NCBI GenBank assembly: GCA_013054445.1
Contig: JAAMPI010001236.1
Span: forward strand, 1-17,260
Direction of reading: 5' to 3'
Source: Cudoniella acicularis
Taxonomy: Eukaryota; Ascomycota; Leotiomycetes; Helotiales; Helotiaceae
DNA length: 17,260 bases
Shown: positions 1 to 8,538 of the stretch, piece by piece
How the letters are laid out: the number at the start of each line of letters is the position of its first letter
Numbering within the stretch: the first letter of the stretch is position 1
The notes under the pieces: generated by a model
What the model was told of the DNA's origin: nothing
The model's database searches: none
What the model saw: only the letters and a program-made list of their open reading frames with translations
Made by a program: the position numbers and the translations under genes

Positions 1-274
1 GGCTATGTATCCGCTCAGGGAACGCGATCAATGCCTCCTGGTTCCCTCGTTCTCTCGAATAGACATGAACCACCGCTTTGTCCACCTGCGCCGCGAAAAT
101 GTGTGTTGAGCTTGCAGCCAGCGCGTTGACGGGCGCAGAGCTCTTCTTGAAAGAGGTCTTGATTGTGTGCGTCGGGTGCAACTTATGGATGTATATGCCC
201 ACGTCCTTCGCAATGGCCGAGTTGGCTGATTTTGGCTGGGCACGAATGGCCGAGATGAAGCCTTCGGATAGCAT
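1..274 (-). CDS. IPI3: Ipi3/WDR18-like WD40 protein, N-terminal part (runs off window)
   Basis: Open frame on the minus strand, read from the ATG at 274-272 to the window edge without a stop; about 91 residues are visible. An in-frame TGA lies a short way upstream of this ATG with no other ATG between, which fixes the start. The protein begins MLSEGFISAIRAQ and contains AIAKDVGIYIHK, then FKKSSAPVNALAAS, IFAAQVDKAVVHVYSRERG and FPERI. The pattern F.AQ..KA...VYSRERGNQE with a following PFPERI-like segment is the start of the fungal Ipi3 beta-propeller. Ipi3 works with Rix1/Ipi2 and Ipi1 in the Rix1 complex in nucleolus and nucleoplasm, needed for ITS2 processing and pre-60S remodelling. Recognition is from remembered family pattern, not a search. 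The rest of the propeller lies to the left. The gene is divergent from the one starting at 1602. Confidence 0.75.
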   Translation of the reverse strand, partial: MLSEGFISAIRAQPKSANSAIAKDVGIYIHKLHPTHTIKTSFKKSSAPVNALAASSTHIFAAQVDKAVVHVYSRERGNQEALIAFPERIHS

Positions 275-1601
275 AGTCGGCGAAGTTGTGCTGGGTGAAG
301 GGATAGTTGTCAAACAATATCACTGTCACGTCCGCTCTGGGAATCCGGACGAGTCAGTGACTTTGTTGTCGACGTTGCGGTAGTGTCTCGGCACGATTCG
401 ACAGGTCGGATTGTGAGTTGTCGTCCAGCAGCGGCGGTGGTGTTCCCAAGACCCAACCCAGGACCTAACGTCCCGATTTTCAGGTCCCAATTGCCAAGGT
501 CCCAAGGTGAAGAATCGGATCTGGGCCAGCAACGTGGTAGCGGCAGCGGATCGTCGACGCCGGCAGGGAGGGCGGAACACGATGTGACGATGTGACGATG
601 GAATGTTCGACGTCTATTTCGAGGAGAGCACGAAAGCACAAGAGCACGAGAGTACTTCGAGTAGCTCTCGTTGGTGGAGTGACTGCGAATATCTGGGGTT
701 GTATTGGATTGTCTTGCTTGTTGTGCGCTGAGAAGGAAATATTGCTTGCGAGTGGCCGAAGGACCACGAAAATGAAATTGCACGGGTTTGCTTTTTCGGC
801 AAACTCCCTCCTAGCCCCTGCTTCTTGGCCTGGTACCTCGTCCTTGCAACTCCACCACCAACATCGATTATTTCTATTTCCATCTCCTTCAATGCTTCTA
901 AATAGTATCACTAATCATCCTTCTCCCCAGCACCAAGTATTGAGGCATGAAAGCAATCAAATATATCTCCCGCACCATGTCAATGGATGTCATCTTTCTA
1001 TTGTCAACCTCCTCTGCAGCTCTGCTCCAGCAGCTCCACCAGTTTACTCCCCCATGAGTCCGCCTCCTCCTGACCTCATGACTGGCTGCAAGTACCTGCA
1101 ACGCCTGCAATGCCTCCATCCCCTGGATTCGGTCATTGGCTCCCCTGACGACAGTTCATCTCAGCGATCTCAAGCCTCACGCCCAGGGGCTCGCAAAAAG
1201 AAGCCTCATGATCTTCTCAGTGGCTGGTTCTGATCTCATTCTGTGGTCACTCTGCGCTGGCCCTGCTCGGCCCTGACCTGTTACAAACATTCTGCTGTTC
1301 CGAGATCTCATTCGGAGTCTTTCCAATCGATCCGTCTGCTACTTCGCCAATCGATACGCCCGCCCGTCCACATTTTATGCTTTTATTCCTTTTGGTACTA
1401 CGCCACCCCTCAAGTTGTGCTCACCAAGACCACCACATCGACAAACTCTGTTGTCGTCCCGTTCAGCTGAAATATTCTTTTCTTGTCGTCATTCTTCATC
1501 GACTTTAAGATACGCTCGAGCTTCCGTCCCACCACCGGGACATTCAGAGTCCGATTGACTGGCCATCTTTCGCTCTTTCCGGTCTGCCCCTCGTCGATCC
1601 C
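275..1601. promoter_or_regulatory. Divergent intergenic region between IPI3-like gene and 701-aa gene
   Basis: 1.3 kb without a convincing gene, holding both upstream regions. The right end (about 1440-1600) is pyrimidine-rich on the plus strand, as expected for the leader of the gene starting at 1602. An 8-bp unit GATGTGAC is repeated two and a half times at 581-600. Two identical CCAATCGAT words lie at 1323 and 1347. A 212-codon open frame at 598-1233 has no recognisable domain and is treated as chance. Confidence 0.6.
1323..1355 (+). promoter_or_regulatory. Paired CCAAT boxes (CCAATCGAT x2)
   Basis: CCAATCGAT occurs at 1323-1331 and again at 1347-1355, 24 bp start to start, about 250-280 bp upstream of the ATG at 1602. 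CCAAT is the core bound by the fungal Hap2/3/5-type complex. The perfect 9-bp repeat suggests a real site pair, but no binding evidence is available. Confidence 0.4.
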
Positions 1602-3801
1602 ATGGATATTTCTCTCGATGGGCCTCCAGCGCAGGGCGCCACTGGAAGCGGATGTGCAATCGCGCAGGCGCCAGAGAGGATATATCATATGCCCTCCGCC
1701 ATAACCAGTATCAATCCTCGATACTCTCAGCCCAATTCCTTTCGACCATCTGCACAGCGCTTTCACAGGCAGTCGACAATGCAGTCTGATACAGAAGCCG
1801 CCTGCAGACTACGAGCCGCAAAAAGAGCCTCCAGACCTTCCTCTATTCGAACATCAGTCTCCGGCATGAAGTCACTCCTTCCGCTTCAGTTGACGCCATC
1901 ATCTTCAGACCTAGAGTCCTCACCCTCAGCCAAATCTATTCAGCGATCCACCTTCGGTCTGTCGGACCCCGCAATTCCAACCTTTCCAGCGAAAGAGACT
2001 GCGCGACGATCCCTTCAATTCCTCCGTCTCCCTGTTGTTATTCGGCCTAAACAATATCGCGATACGCCAATATATTCTGAGCCTGGGTCTCCCCTTCCCA
2101 GCACTGCTTACTATCAAACGGAATTTCAACTGGACTCAAGCGCATCTTCAGATTCTGACTGGGTTGCTGGATGCGATAGCCCAATTACTGAACCTTCTGA
2201 AGGTGGTCCCTCTCGCTGCGTTTCAATGGTAAGCTCCGGCACTCGTTTTGCGATGAAGATGACTAACCTATGTAGGACACAATTAGGCCATCTCCTCTCC
2301 GAATTCAATCCGCAGATATGTCAAAATCCGAGAAAATGGGCGTGTATCGTAATTCGGAATTGTCATTTCAATGCTTAGGCGAGGGTGTACCGGACGAAAC
2401 AACATGGTTGAGTTCTCCTCGCAAGGAGGTGGTTTCCAGCCCCGAATATCTGCCCGAACTACTCGCACAAAATATGCCTCCGGAACCCAATGTGGAAGGC
2501 TGGCTCAGTGAAGCGAGCAGTGATAGCGAAAAAGAGGATGATGTATTCGTCAGTTCTCAAATTAATTAAAATTCGAGCGATTCTGACAATATCAGGACTA
2601 TGCAACCGCACTCACACCCATCATGACCCAAGCAATTAAAGTCAATACTGTTTCCCCTCCTGAGCTTTCATTGAGGATCCCTCCTCGTTCATCATCTCTC
2701 ACCGGAACGCGACCTATTCTCCTTTCACCTTACGAGGAAAAACGAAACTGGGCCCAATTTCAGGACAACATCCTGAGCACGCCTACCAATGAACACCCGG
2801 TTGATGGTTGGACGAGCTACCAATCCGAAACGAAATTCTTTTCCACTTTCTCCGACGATGACGAAGACGAAGATTACCTATCATCATATACGCCATTTTC
2901 ACCTGTCTCTTATCCATCTAAGCGCAGTCTATCCCAACCTGAATTATTCAGTGGCACGAAACGACCATCTATTCTTTCTCATATCTTATCACCCCACCAA
3001 GTGCGAAATAAAACCTTTGCTCCGCTGCGCCTTTGCAAAGATGACATTCTTTCTCTCTTAGAGGAGTCAACCGCAAATTCTCAATCAAGTACAGTGCTTC
3101 ATAGCGCCTCATTCATTTCCTCAATACGATCCCATCTCCGCTCAGACCATCCCACTGTGACACCCATTTCATCTCCAGAATCAAAAGCTCCTTCCCGACA
3201 CAAGAACTCTCTCACCCGACGGGTGACGATGAGTTTCTCCTCACTCAAACGAAGCGCTAGCGCATCAGAATCAAAATCTCCTAGCCCCTCTTCAAATTCA
3301 ACAAAGACACTCTCCGAGCCGGACTCGCAAAATGGGTTTCCCTTCAACACGCCTCCTGACCTTGAACCTCTCTCAAGAATATTTCCTTACGCGCCTTATA
3401 CCACGCTCTCGTCGCTATTTGCATATGTCCTGGCCTATATCTTCGTTCAATCCTTAAGATCGCCACCCTCAACCTCATCCAAGTCATCTCCCTCGTCTAC
3501 CTCCACACCCAATTCCCCAGCAAAGATTCCAGCAAAGGCAGCAACTATGCTTGGCATCTCCCCAACATCAACGACTCTCGATTTTCTCGAGAAAGACCTC
3601 GATGAACAGGACTCCATTCGTCCTGAAAGGATCGAGGTCGTCACAGCACAACTAGTGCAATGCATTAGCCATCTGACGCGGACAATGCGCCCCTTTCCCT
3701 CATCTTCTCCCAAGGAAAACGTGAAAGATTCTTTTGCGGACGAATTCTTGCTCCGTGCGCTAGTGGAGGTGGTTTCTACTTTTGAGCTGCTACCCATCTA
3801 G
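1602..3801 (+). CDS. Ser-rich acidic fungal protein of unknown function, 701 aa, three exons
   Basis: Exons 1602-2228, 2276-2548 and 2596-3801 join in phase 0 to give 701 residues. Intron 1 (2229-2275) has GTAAGC, branch CTAAC and TAG. Intron 2 (2549-2595) has GTCAGT, branch CTGAC and CAG. Without these joins the frame stops twice, so the splice model rests on frame and signals. The start ATG has a good context (CCCATGG). The protein is Ser/Pro-rich and mostly low complexity. Around residues 387-393 there is an acidic run DDDEDED, and a related acidic stretch lies near 290-300. The only clearly hydrophobic stretch is about 562-587 (IFPYAPYTTLSSLFAYVLAY), followed by a Ser/Pro tract and a C-terminal helix-like region (about 640-701, ERIEVVTAQLVQCISHLTRTM). 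That ordered C-terminus may be the functional domain. I do not recognise the family, and no catalytic motif is visible. GTATTC at 2543 is an alternative in-frame donor for intron 2. Confidence 0.72.
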
Positions 3802-4857
3802 CCCGCTCTGCTTTGTGCTCGCTTTATTTTCTGTCTCGTTATTTTAGCGTGTTGCGATCTGTTTTCCTTTGTGTGCTGATTCTCGGAAAATACCAGGCGT
3901 TCTTCGTTTGCACTGTATATCTTCACTTCTACCATTTCCCTGTATATATTCTTTCTACTCGCTGTTTGCGATATTAGGAAATTGCGTGAGATACCAAAAG
4001 TCTGATGGCCTTTTTTCTAAGGATTTTCTTAATTTTATTTGTAATGTTTTAAAAAAAGTCAAGAGGCTTATGTTATAATGTATATATTGATTTCTTTTCG
4101 AGGAAATTCTTGGCGATCAGCGTGTTCGGATTTGAGATAAAAATAGTATAGTAGATTAAAAGTGTTGTATAATTTATACTCTGTTTCTTGTATTACTCAT
4201 ATGACCTATATGATTTTTATTCTTCGATTCAGCATAATTATATATGAAAGATCCCTGTCCAGTTCGCATTTTATGCATTTTATCACCGCCTGGAGCAAAA
4301 ATAAACTCCGAAGACCCAATCGGGAATAGTGCACCTATCGATCCCCCTCACTCTAACCTCACATCGTATTCTTCCTCCTCACTAAAATCGAGCTCTCTTT
4401 TCTTTTACTCTCGTCGCGATCGAATCTTTTGATCTGCAGTTTATCACGATGCAGAATCTACGATCTCTTGATTACCCTCGCTCTAAATCAGTTGTACCTT
4501 GTTCTGTCGCATCGACGAATGATAATAGCCTCGTCACCTTTCCTCGGGTTTGGCAGAAATCTATTCGTCTAAGCTTCTGAACAGGCCTCAGTCGTTGGCT
4601 ACTTCCCCTAGAAAAAAGTTTTGACGAATAGAATTCTAACAGAGCCGAGTAGCAAGGGCAATAATAAGCTTACCTCCACACTTGATTTTCATTGCCCGGA
4701 ACTTCGGAAGCTACCTTGCACCCGCAGATGATCGTCCGAGTCGGGATAATGTTCTTGCAACCAGCAAGGATTTAAGAACTTTTTCGCAGCGGAGCAACGG
4801 ACATCATTCTCTCATTATTACAAAGCTACTGGAGGCACAGCAACACTGTTTCTTACG

Positions 4858-4910
4858 GTGACGACGCATCTCCGAATCCTTAAGAAGTTAGGATTGATGC
4901 TATGCGTCAC
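4858..4910. repeat. Nested imperfect inverted repeat (53 bp)
   Basis: Three pairs of arms nest around one centre: GTGACG (4858-4863) with CGTCAC (4905-4910), GCATC (4866-4870) with GATGC (4896-4900), and AATCCT (4875-4880) with AGGATT (4890-4895). This gives 17 paired bases around a 9-base loop, about 260 bp upstream of the esterase start. It could be a dyad binding site, a cruciform, or a remnant of a small inverted-repeat element. Confidence 0.6.
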
Positions 4911-5022
4911 AATTTCCACCCGGCTTTCAGTTACGCACGAAAAATAATGGGACAAGTGTAACCTGATGGCTCAGCCTTGCTCCGCTGATCATGCCCCTAG
5001 CACATTGCGTTGATTGTTTACG

Positions 5023-5042
5023 CCGGGGTGATAAAGTATATA
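5023..5042 (+). promoter_or_regulatory. Esterase core promoter: CreA-type site, GATA site, TATA box
   Basis: CCGGGG at 5023-5028 fits the fungal carbon-repressor consensus SYGGRG. GATAA at 5030-5034 fits GATA (nitrogen) factors. TATATA at 5037-5042 lies 131 bp upstream of the chosen ATG, followed by a CT-rich leader. A carbon- and nitrogen-controlled secreted hydrolase would fit, but the single short sites are weak evidence. Confidence 0.4.
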
Positions 5043-5172
5043 GGTACGTTTAGGCATCCATGAATGATTCGTCCCATCTTCTTTGCTCTTCAGAGAATTT
5101 CCACTCTTTCATTCTTCCTCTCTATACTTGAGATCTGTTGAAGTTTCCACATCTCCAACTCCACCTTTCAAG

Positions 5173-6696
5173 ATGAAAGGTCTCCTTCAGACAACTCTCC
5201 CAATTGCGCCTCTCCTTTCCATCGCCACCAGCACCGGGACACCTTGTTCCCTCCTCCCTACGCCTTCAATTCCAGGCGCCTCCATCCTCGCTTTCACCGC
5301 CAACTCAGTAACAAACCTCACCGTCCCCGCCAGTCTCGGCGTAGCAGCCACCTCCCCTCTCTCCTTCTGCAATGTCACAGTAGTACACACCCACCCCGGC
5401 GACAACGACACCGTCACGGCCTTCATCTGGCTTCCTATTCCCTCCCTATGGAATAACCGCTTCCAAGCCATCGGCGGGGGGGGTTACGCCACGGGCTCCG
5501 GTCCCTTTGGACTCGGTCCCTCGGTGCAAGCCGGCTTCTCCTCCGCCACGACCGACGGCAGCAACATCGGCGCCCCCTCCGGCTTCGCCATCAACCCGGC
5601 CTTCCTCCTCCCAAACGGCTCCATCGCCTACCCCCTCCTTGAAGACTACGCCGGGCGCTCCCTCCACGACATGGCTTTACTAGGAAAATCCGTAACAGAA
5701 TCTTACTACGGTACTCCCGCAAAATACAGCTATTGGAATGGCTGTTCCACGGGCGGAAGAGAGGGGTACACGGAAGCACAGCGGTATCCTACCGACTTTA
5801 ATGGGATCCTCGCCAATGCACCGGCAATCAATATGGTGAAAATCCCTTTTTCGATCGGGTGGCCCTATGAAGTTATGGCGCAGCAGCAAACTGTTCCTCC
5901 GCAATGTATTCTCGATGCCTTCTCCTATGCCGCTATCGCCCTCTGCGACGGCTTAGATGGTGTTCTCGACGGCGTCATCTCCGATACCGCCAATTGCCAT
6001 TTTACACCCTACAGCATTGTCGGGCATTCCATTCCTTGCACAGAAACAGGCACAAACGTCACAGTAACGAAAGCACACGCCCTCATCGCCACCAAAATCC
6101 TCCAAGGACCACGAGCTCCAAATGGCACACAACTCTGGTACGGCTACCCCCCGGGCTCCGGGCTTTCAGACCTCTTTGTTATTCCTCCCGTCGAAACACT
6201 CCCCAACGGCACCACGATCCCCATCGCAGACCCTTTATACTCTAATTTCATCGAGTATTTCATGTTCCAGAACCCTAATTACGATATCTCTTCCATCTCT
6301 TACTCTGAATACGCTTCTGTCTTCAATGAAGCTGTGAGCGAGTATGGCGCTATCCTCGAAACTGACAATCCCGACTTGTCAGCGTTTAGAGATGCGGGCG
6401 GGAAGATCATTACATGGCATGGTATGGCTGATGACCTTATCCCTCCCTCTGGAACTCTAAACTATCGCCGCCGCGTTGAGAAACTCATGGGCGGCGCGGA
6501 AACTGTGGATGAATTCTACAGACTTTTCATGGTTCCTGGGGTAGCGCATTGTGGTGGTGGTCTAGGGGCGCTTCCTACAGATGAGCAGGAGAAGTTGATG
6601 GCTTGGGTTGAGGAGGGTGTTGTACCGCAGACGCTGGATGCGCAGAAGGTAGAAGGGGGGGCGAGGAAAGGGGGGAGTACGATGACGTGTTATTAG
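5173..6696 (+). CDS. Secreted tannase/feruloyl esterase-family enzyme, 507 aa
   Basis: Single exon. I start at 5173 (AAGATGAAA), not at the in-frame ATG at 5083, because MKGLLQTTLPIAPLLSIATS then forms a proper secretion signal and 5083 lies just after the TATA box. The family hydrolyses ester bonds of gallate or hydroxycinnamates in plant tannins and cell walls, outside the cell. All parts of its CS-D-HC signature are visible: C191-S192 in GCSTGGR, D420 in WHGMADD, and H459-C460 in VAHCGGG, with C191-C460 expected to form the disulfide that joins Ser and His. A CDGLDGVLDGVISD segment (258-271) resembles the family's calcium loop. Several NxS/T sequons are present. At 507 residues it is close to the FaeB type and shorter than classical Aspergillus tannase, so feruloyl esterase is as likely as tannase. 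A G8 run (5476-5483) encodes part of GGGG. Confidence 0.93.
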   Translation: MKGLLQTTLPIAPLLSIATSTGTPCSLLPTPSIPGASILAFTANSVTNLTVPASLGVAATSPLSFCNVTVVHTHPGDNDTVTAFIWLPIPSLWNNRFQAIGGGGYATGSGPFGLGPSVQAGFSSATTDGSNIGAPSGFAINPAFLLPNGSIAYPLLEDYAGRSLHDMALLGKSVTESYYGTPAKYSYWNGCSTGGREGYTEAQRYPTDFNGILANAPAINMVKIPFSIGWPYEVMAQQQTVPPQCILDAFSYAAIALCDGLDGVLDGVISDTANCHFTPYSIVGHSIPCTETGTNVTVTKAHALIATKILQGPRAPNGTQLWYGYPPGSGLSDLFVIPPVETLPNGTTIPIADPLYSNFIEYFMFQNPNYDISSISYSEYASVFNEAVSEYGAILETDNPDLSAFRDAGGKIITWHGMADDLIPPSGTLNYRRRVEKLMGGAETVDEFYRLFMVPGVAHCGGGLGALPTDEQEKLMAWVEEGVVPQTLDAQKVEGGARKGGSTMTCY

Positions 6697-7033
6697 TTGA
6701 GATGAAGTTATGTAGTAGTTAGTAGTTAGTACTAATTGATGAGTGCTTTGAAAAATAAATACTGGTGGCAGATTTGCTAGAAGAGGTACCTCGGTAAGTG
6801 AAATGAGGTGATGTGAATCAGAGGGCAAACTTGCTTCACCCCAAACTCCGCTCTAGGTTTTAGGCTATTAATATTCTTGCTGCATAAAGAGCGGCGTTTG
6901 TGTTGCATCTGTATCTGTACAAGTATGTTTTAGTGGATCTTACAATGTCTCATTTCCCCAGAACCAAAAACGCCATATGCAGCCCATCCCCAAACTCCAT
7001 ACACGCAAATGCAAGACAAAGTCAACCTATCTT
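6697..7033. terminator. Convergent 3' region between esterase and 307-aa gene
   Basis: 337 bp between two stop codons that face each other, with no gene visible. An AATAAA hexamer at 6754-6759, 58 bp after the esterase stop, is a candidate polyadenylation signal for the plus-strand transcript. A short run of GTAGTTA-like repeats lies at about 6712-6732. Confidence 0.45.
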
Positions 7034-8010
7034 TTATCTCCCCCTTCTGTGCTGATCCTGGCCTGGATTCCCAACCCAAAAAGCCGGACATGGCGTCCCC
7101 TCTTCGCCTCTTCCGTTTTTCTTCAAGCCACCTAGAAGCCAATCCGTAAGACCTACAACCCTGGCTCCTACGCCCTTTTCCCAATTGCCGCCTTCTTGAA
7201 CATGTTCTATTGTATGGCTGACGATTCTTCCCCCCTCATCGAATTCGAAAATAAATAACCCTGTAAACTCCTTGCTGTCATCCTCGCCCTTGCCCCCACC
7301 AAGCCATTCTGTAATTTTGTCCACATTATCCTTCGCCCCAATGCCTTTATAAAACGCACCCGTTCCCTTTCCCCTCGTCTTCCCAATCGTTTGCCATCGT
7401 ACGATAAGCTGTTCTGGTCGTGTTGAAGATGCAGAGAGGGGAGAGTGCGACATTGCTCGCGATTTAATCATGCGCTCTGAAAGAATTTCGAGCTTTACGT
7501 TCCCTACGAGTGGCATACGGCCCCAGGCGAGCGGGGAAGTCCATAATGCTGCGGAGTAGGCGACTCTGCCGGAAACGGTAGGGAGATGCGGGTGGGTGGA
7601 AGGAAAGAGGTGGAGCGTTATTTGCGGAGAGAGAATTTCTTGTGGTAACGGAGATTGAAGAAGTGTTGGCATGCGCTCTTGCAGGATTCGCAATGCTGGT
7701 TTGATTGTTAGTACGATGTCCTGATTTTGTGGAAGAGGGGCTATTTGCTTTTTCCAAGCTTCAACGTCCGCTCATCTGGTTGTTTGCTTGGTTCCAGATT
7801 GTGAGGATGGTTTCTTTGAGGTGCAGAGCCCGTAAACCAAACATCCGGTAGTGCCCTGAAGCCTGTATTGACTGTTGCTAAACATCTTGAGGTATGTTTT
7901 GCCGGGTGTTGCGCCGTTTGGGGTGGAACACAATGCGGAGTGAGTGCACTTCTAGAAAGTTTTGGGACATTGTGTCGAGCGGAGCGCAATAAAGTAGAAG
8001 GCGCCGACAT
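7034..8010 (-). CDS. Probable mitochondrial DUF2358/NTF2-like protein, 307 aa, two exons
   Basis: Minus strand; exon 1 is 8010-7749 and exon 2 is 7695-7034. Joining them gives LKLGK-T-LRILQERMPTLL and one 307-residue frame. The acceptor side of the intron is strong (TACTAAC branch, then CAG) but the donor is GCAAAT, so this is a GC-AG intron; the only GT nearby gives the wrong frame. The start MSAPSTLLRSARHNVPKLSRSAL is basic and hydroxylated without acids, like a mitochondrial presequence; a longer in-frame start at 8109 is less likely. The folded part (about 88-270) includes SPQITLHLFPSTHPHLP, GRVAYSAALWTSPLAWGRMP, LIVRWQTIGKTRGKGTGAFYKGI and FTGLFIFEFDEGGRIVSHTIEHVQ. A late strand reading FEFDEGGRIVSH is typical of NTF2/SnoaL-like folds and of DUF2358 proteins. 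Family naming is tentative and the function is unknown. It diverges from ypt1. Confidence 0.8.
7696..7748 (-). other. GC-AG spliceosomal intron in the 307-aa gene
   Basis: 53 bp. Read on the minus strand it begins GCAAAT, contains TACTAAC 13 bases before the end and closes with CCAG. Removing it restores one frame in phase 1 between two clearly coding exons. GC donors are a small known class in fungi. This one lacks the usual G at +5, so RNA confirmation matters. Confidence 0.7.
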
Positions 8011-8538
8011 CAGCCTAAAATGTTGAGAATATCCGCAAGAGACATTAAGAGACTGGAATGGTTGGTCGTCAAATGAAGAGCGAGGGGTGATGTTGCTGCT
8101 GATCGCCAAAAGCCGGTGATACTTGGTTCCTGGGAAGGCTTTATCGATTAGCAGTGCTGCCCAAAGCGGTTAGCGGTCTGGAGCCATCGCCAGCGACGAA
8201 ATTCTCCGAATTGTGCAATGAAAGCTCTTAAGGGCTTGATATTATTGGCGGTAAATATGCTCTGAATGTAATAGATAAATTGTATCACATGTGACTAAGA
8301 CAAAGGAAAGGTCTGGGCTGCGCTTCTAGAGAACCTCAGATACAGGGCGACCAAAGGGGCCTGTTTTGAGTCACGTGGAGACATTAGGCGAGCGTCTTAA
8401 GACGTCGTTGACCTGAAAGGTGCCAGTCGCAATAACTTGAATCTCAACTTCAAGTAACCACAACACCCATCGCACCTCCCATCTCAGAAACTTGCACCAT
8501 CCACCAACCTCTTACACATATCACAGACAGCAGTCACC
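8011..8538. promoter_or_regulatory. Shared divergent promoter of the 307-aa gene and ypt1
   Basis: 528 bp between two start codons facing away from each other. Palindromic sites seen are TCACATGTGA at 8285-8294, CACGTG at 8372-8377 (in GTCACGTGG) and GACGTC at 8401-8406. CACGTG is the core bound by Cbf1-type bHLH proteins, and GACGTC resembles a CRE. The segment next to ypt1 (about 8440-8538) is rich in C and A with few G, as in fungal leaders, and ends in the good start context GTCACCATGA. Confidence 0.55.

Larger units (their letters stand above)
3802..5172. promoter_or_regulatory. Intergenic spacer and esterase promoter
   Basis: 1.37 kb. The first part (3802-4250) is AT-rich and looks like the 3' flank of the 701-aa gene. 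A CT-rich tract at about 4320-4435 resembles a promoter or leader but leads only to a 43-codon frame (4449-4580) of doubtful meaning. A nested inverted repeat lies at 4858-4910. The last 180 bp hold core promoter elements and a pyrimidine-rich leader for the secreted esterase. Confidence 0.6.

Noticed and set aside
326..911. Overlapping minus-strand open frames upstream of the IPI3-like start
   Set aside because: An in-frame stop lies just before the IPI3-like ATG, and these frames show no protein-like pattern or sensible splice join to it.
592..1233. 213-codon plus-strand open frame upstream of the 701-aa gene
   Set aside because: No recognisable domain, overlapping open frames on the other strand, and a composition like promoter/leader DNA. 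It remains possible but is not supported.
5083..5172. Longer start for the esterase at 5083
   Set aside because: It adds 30 residues before a good signal peptide, and the ATG lies only about 40 bp after the TATA box, so it is probably in the leader.
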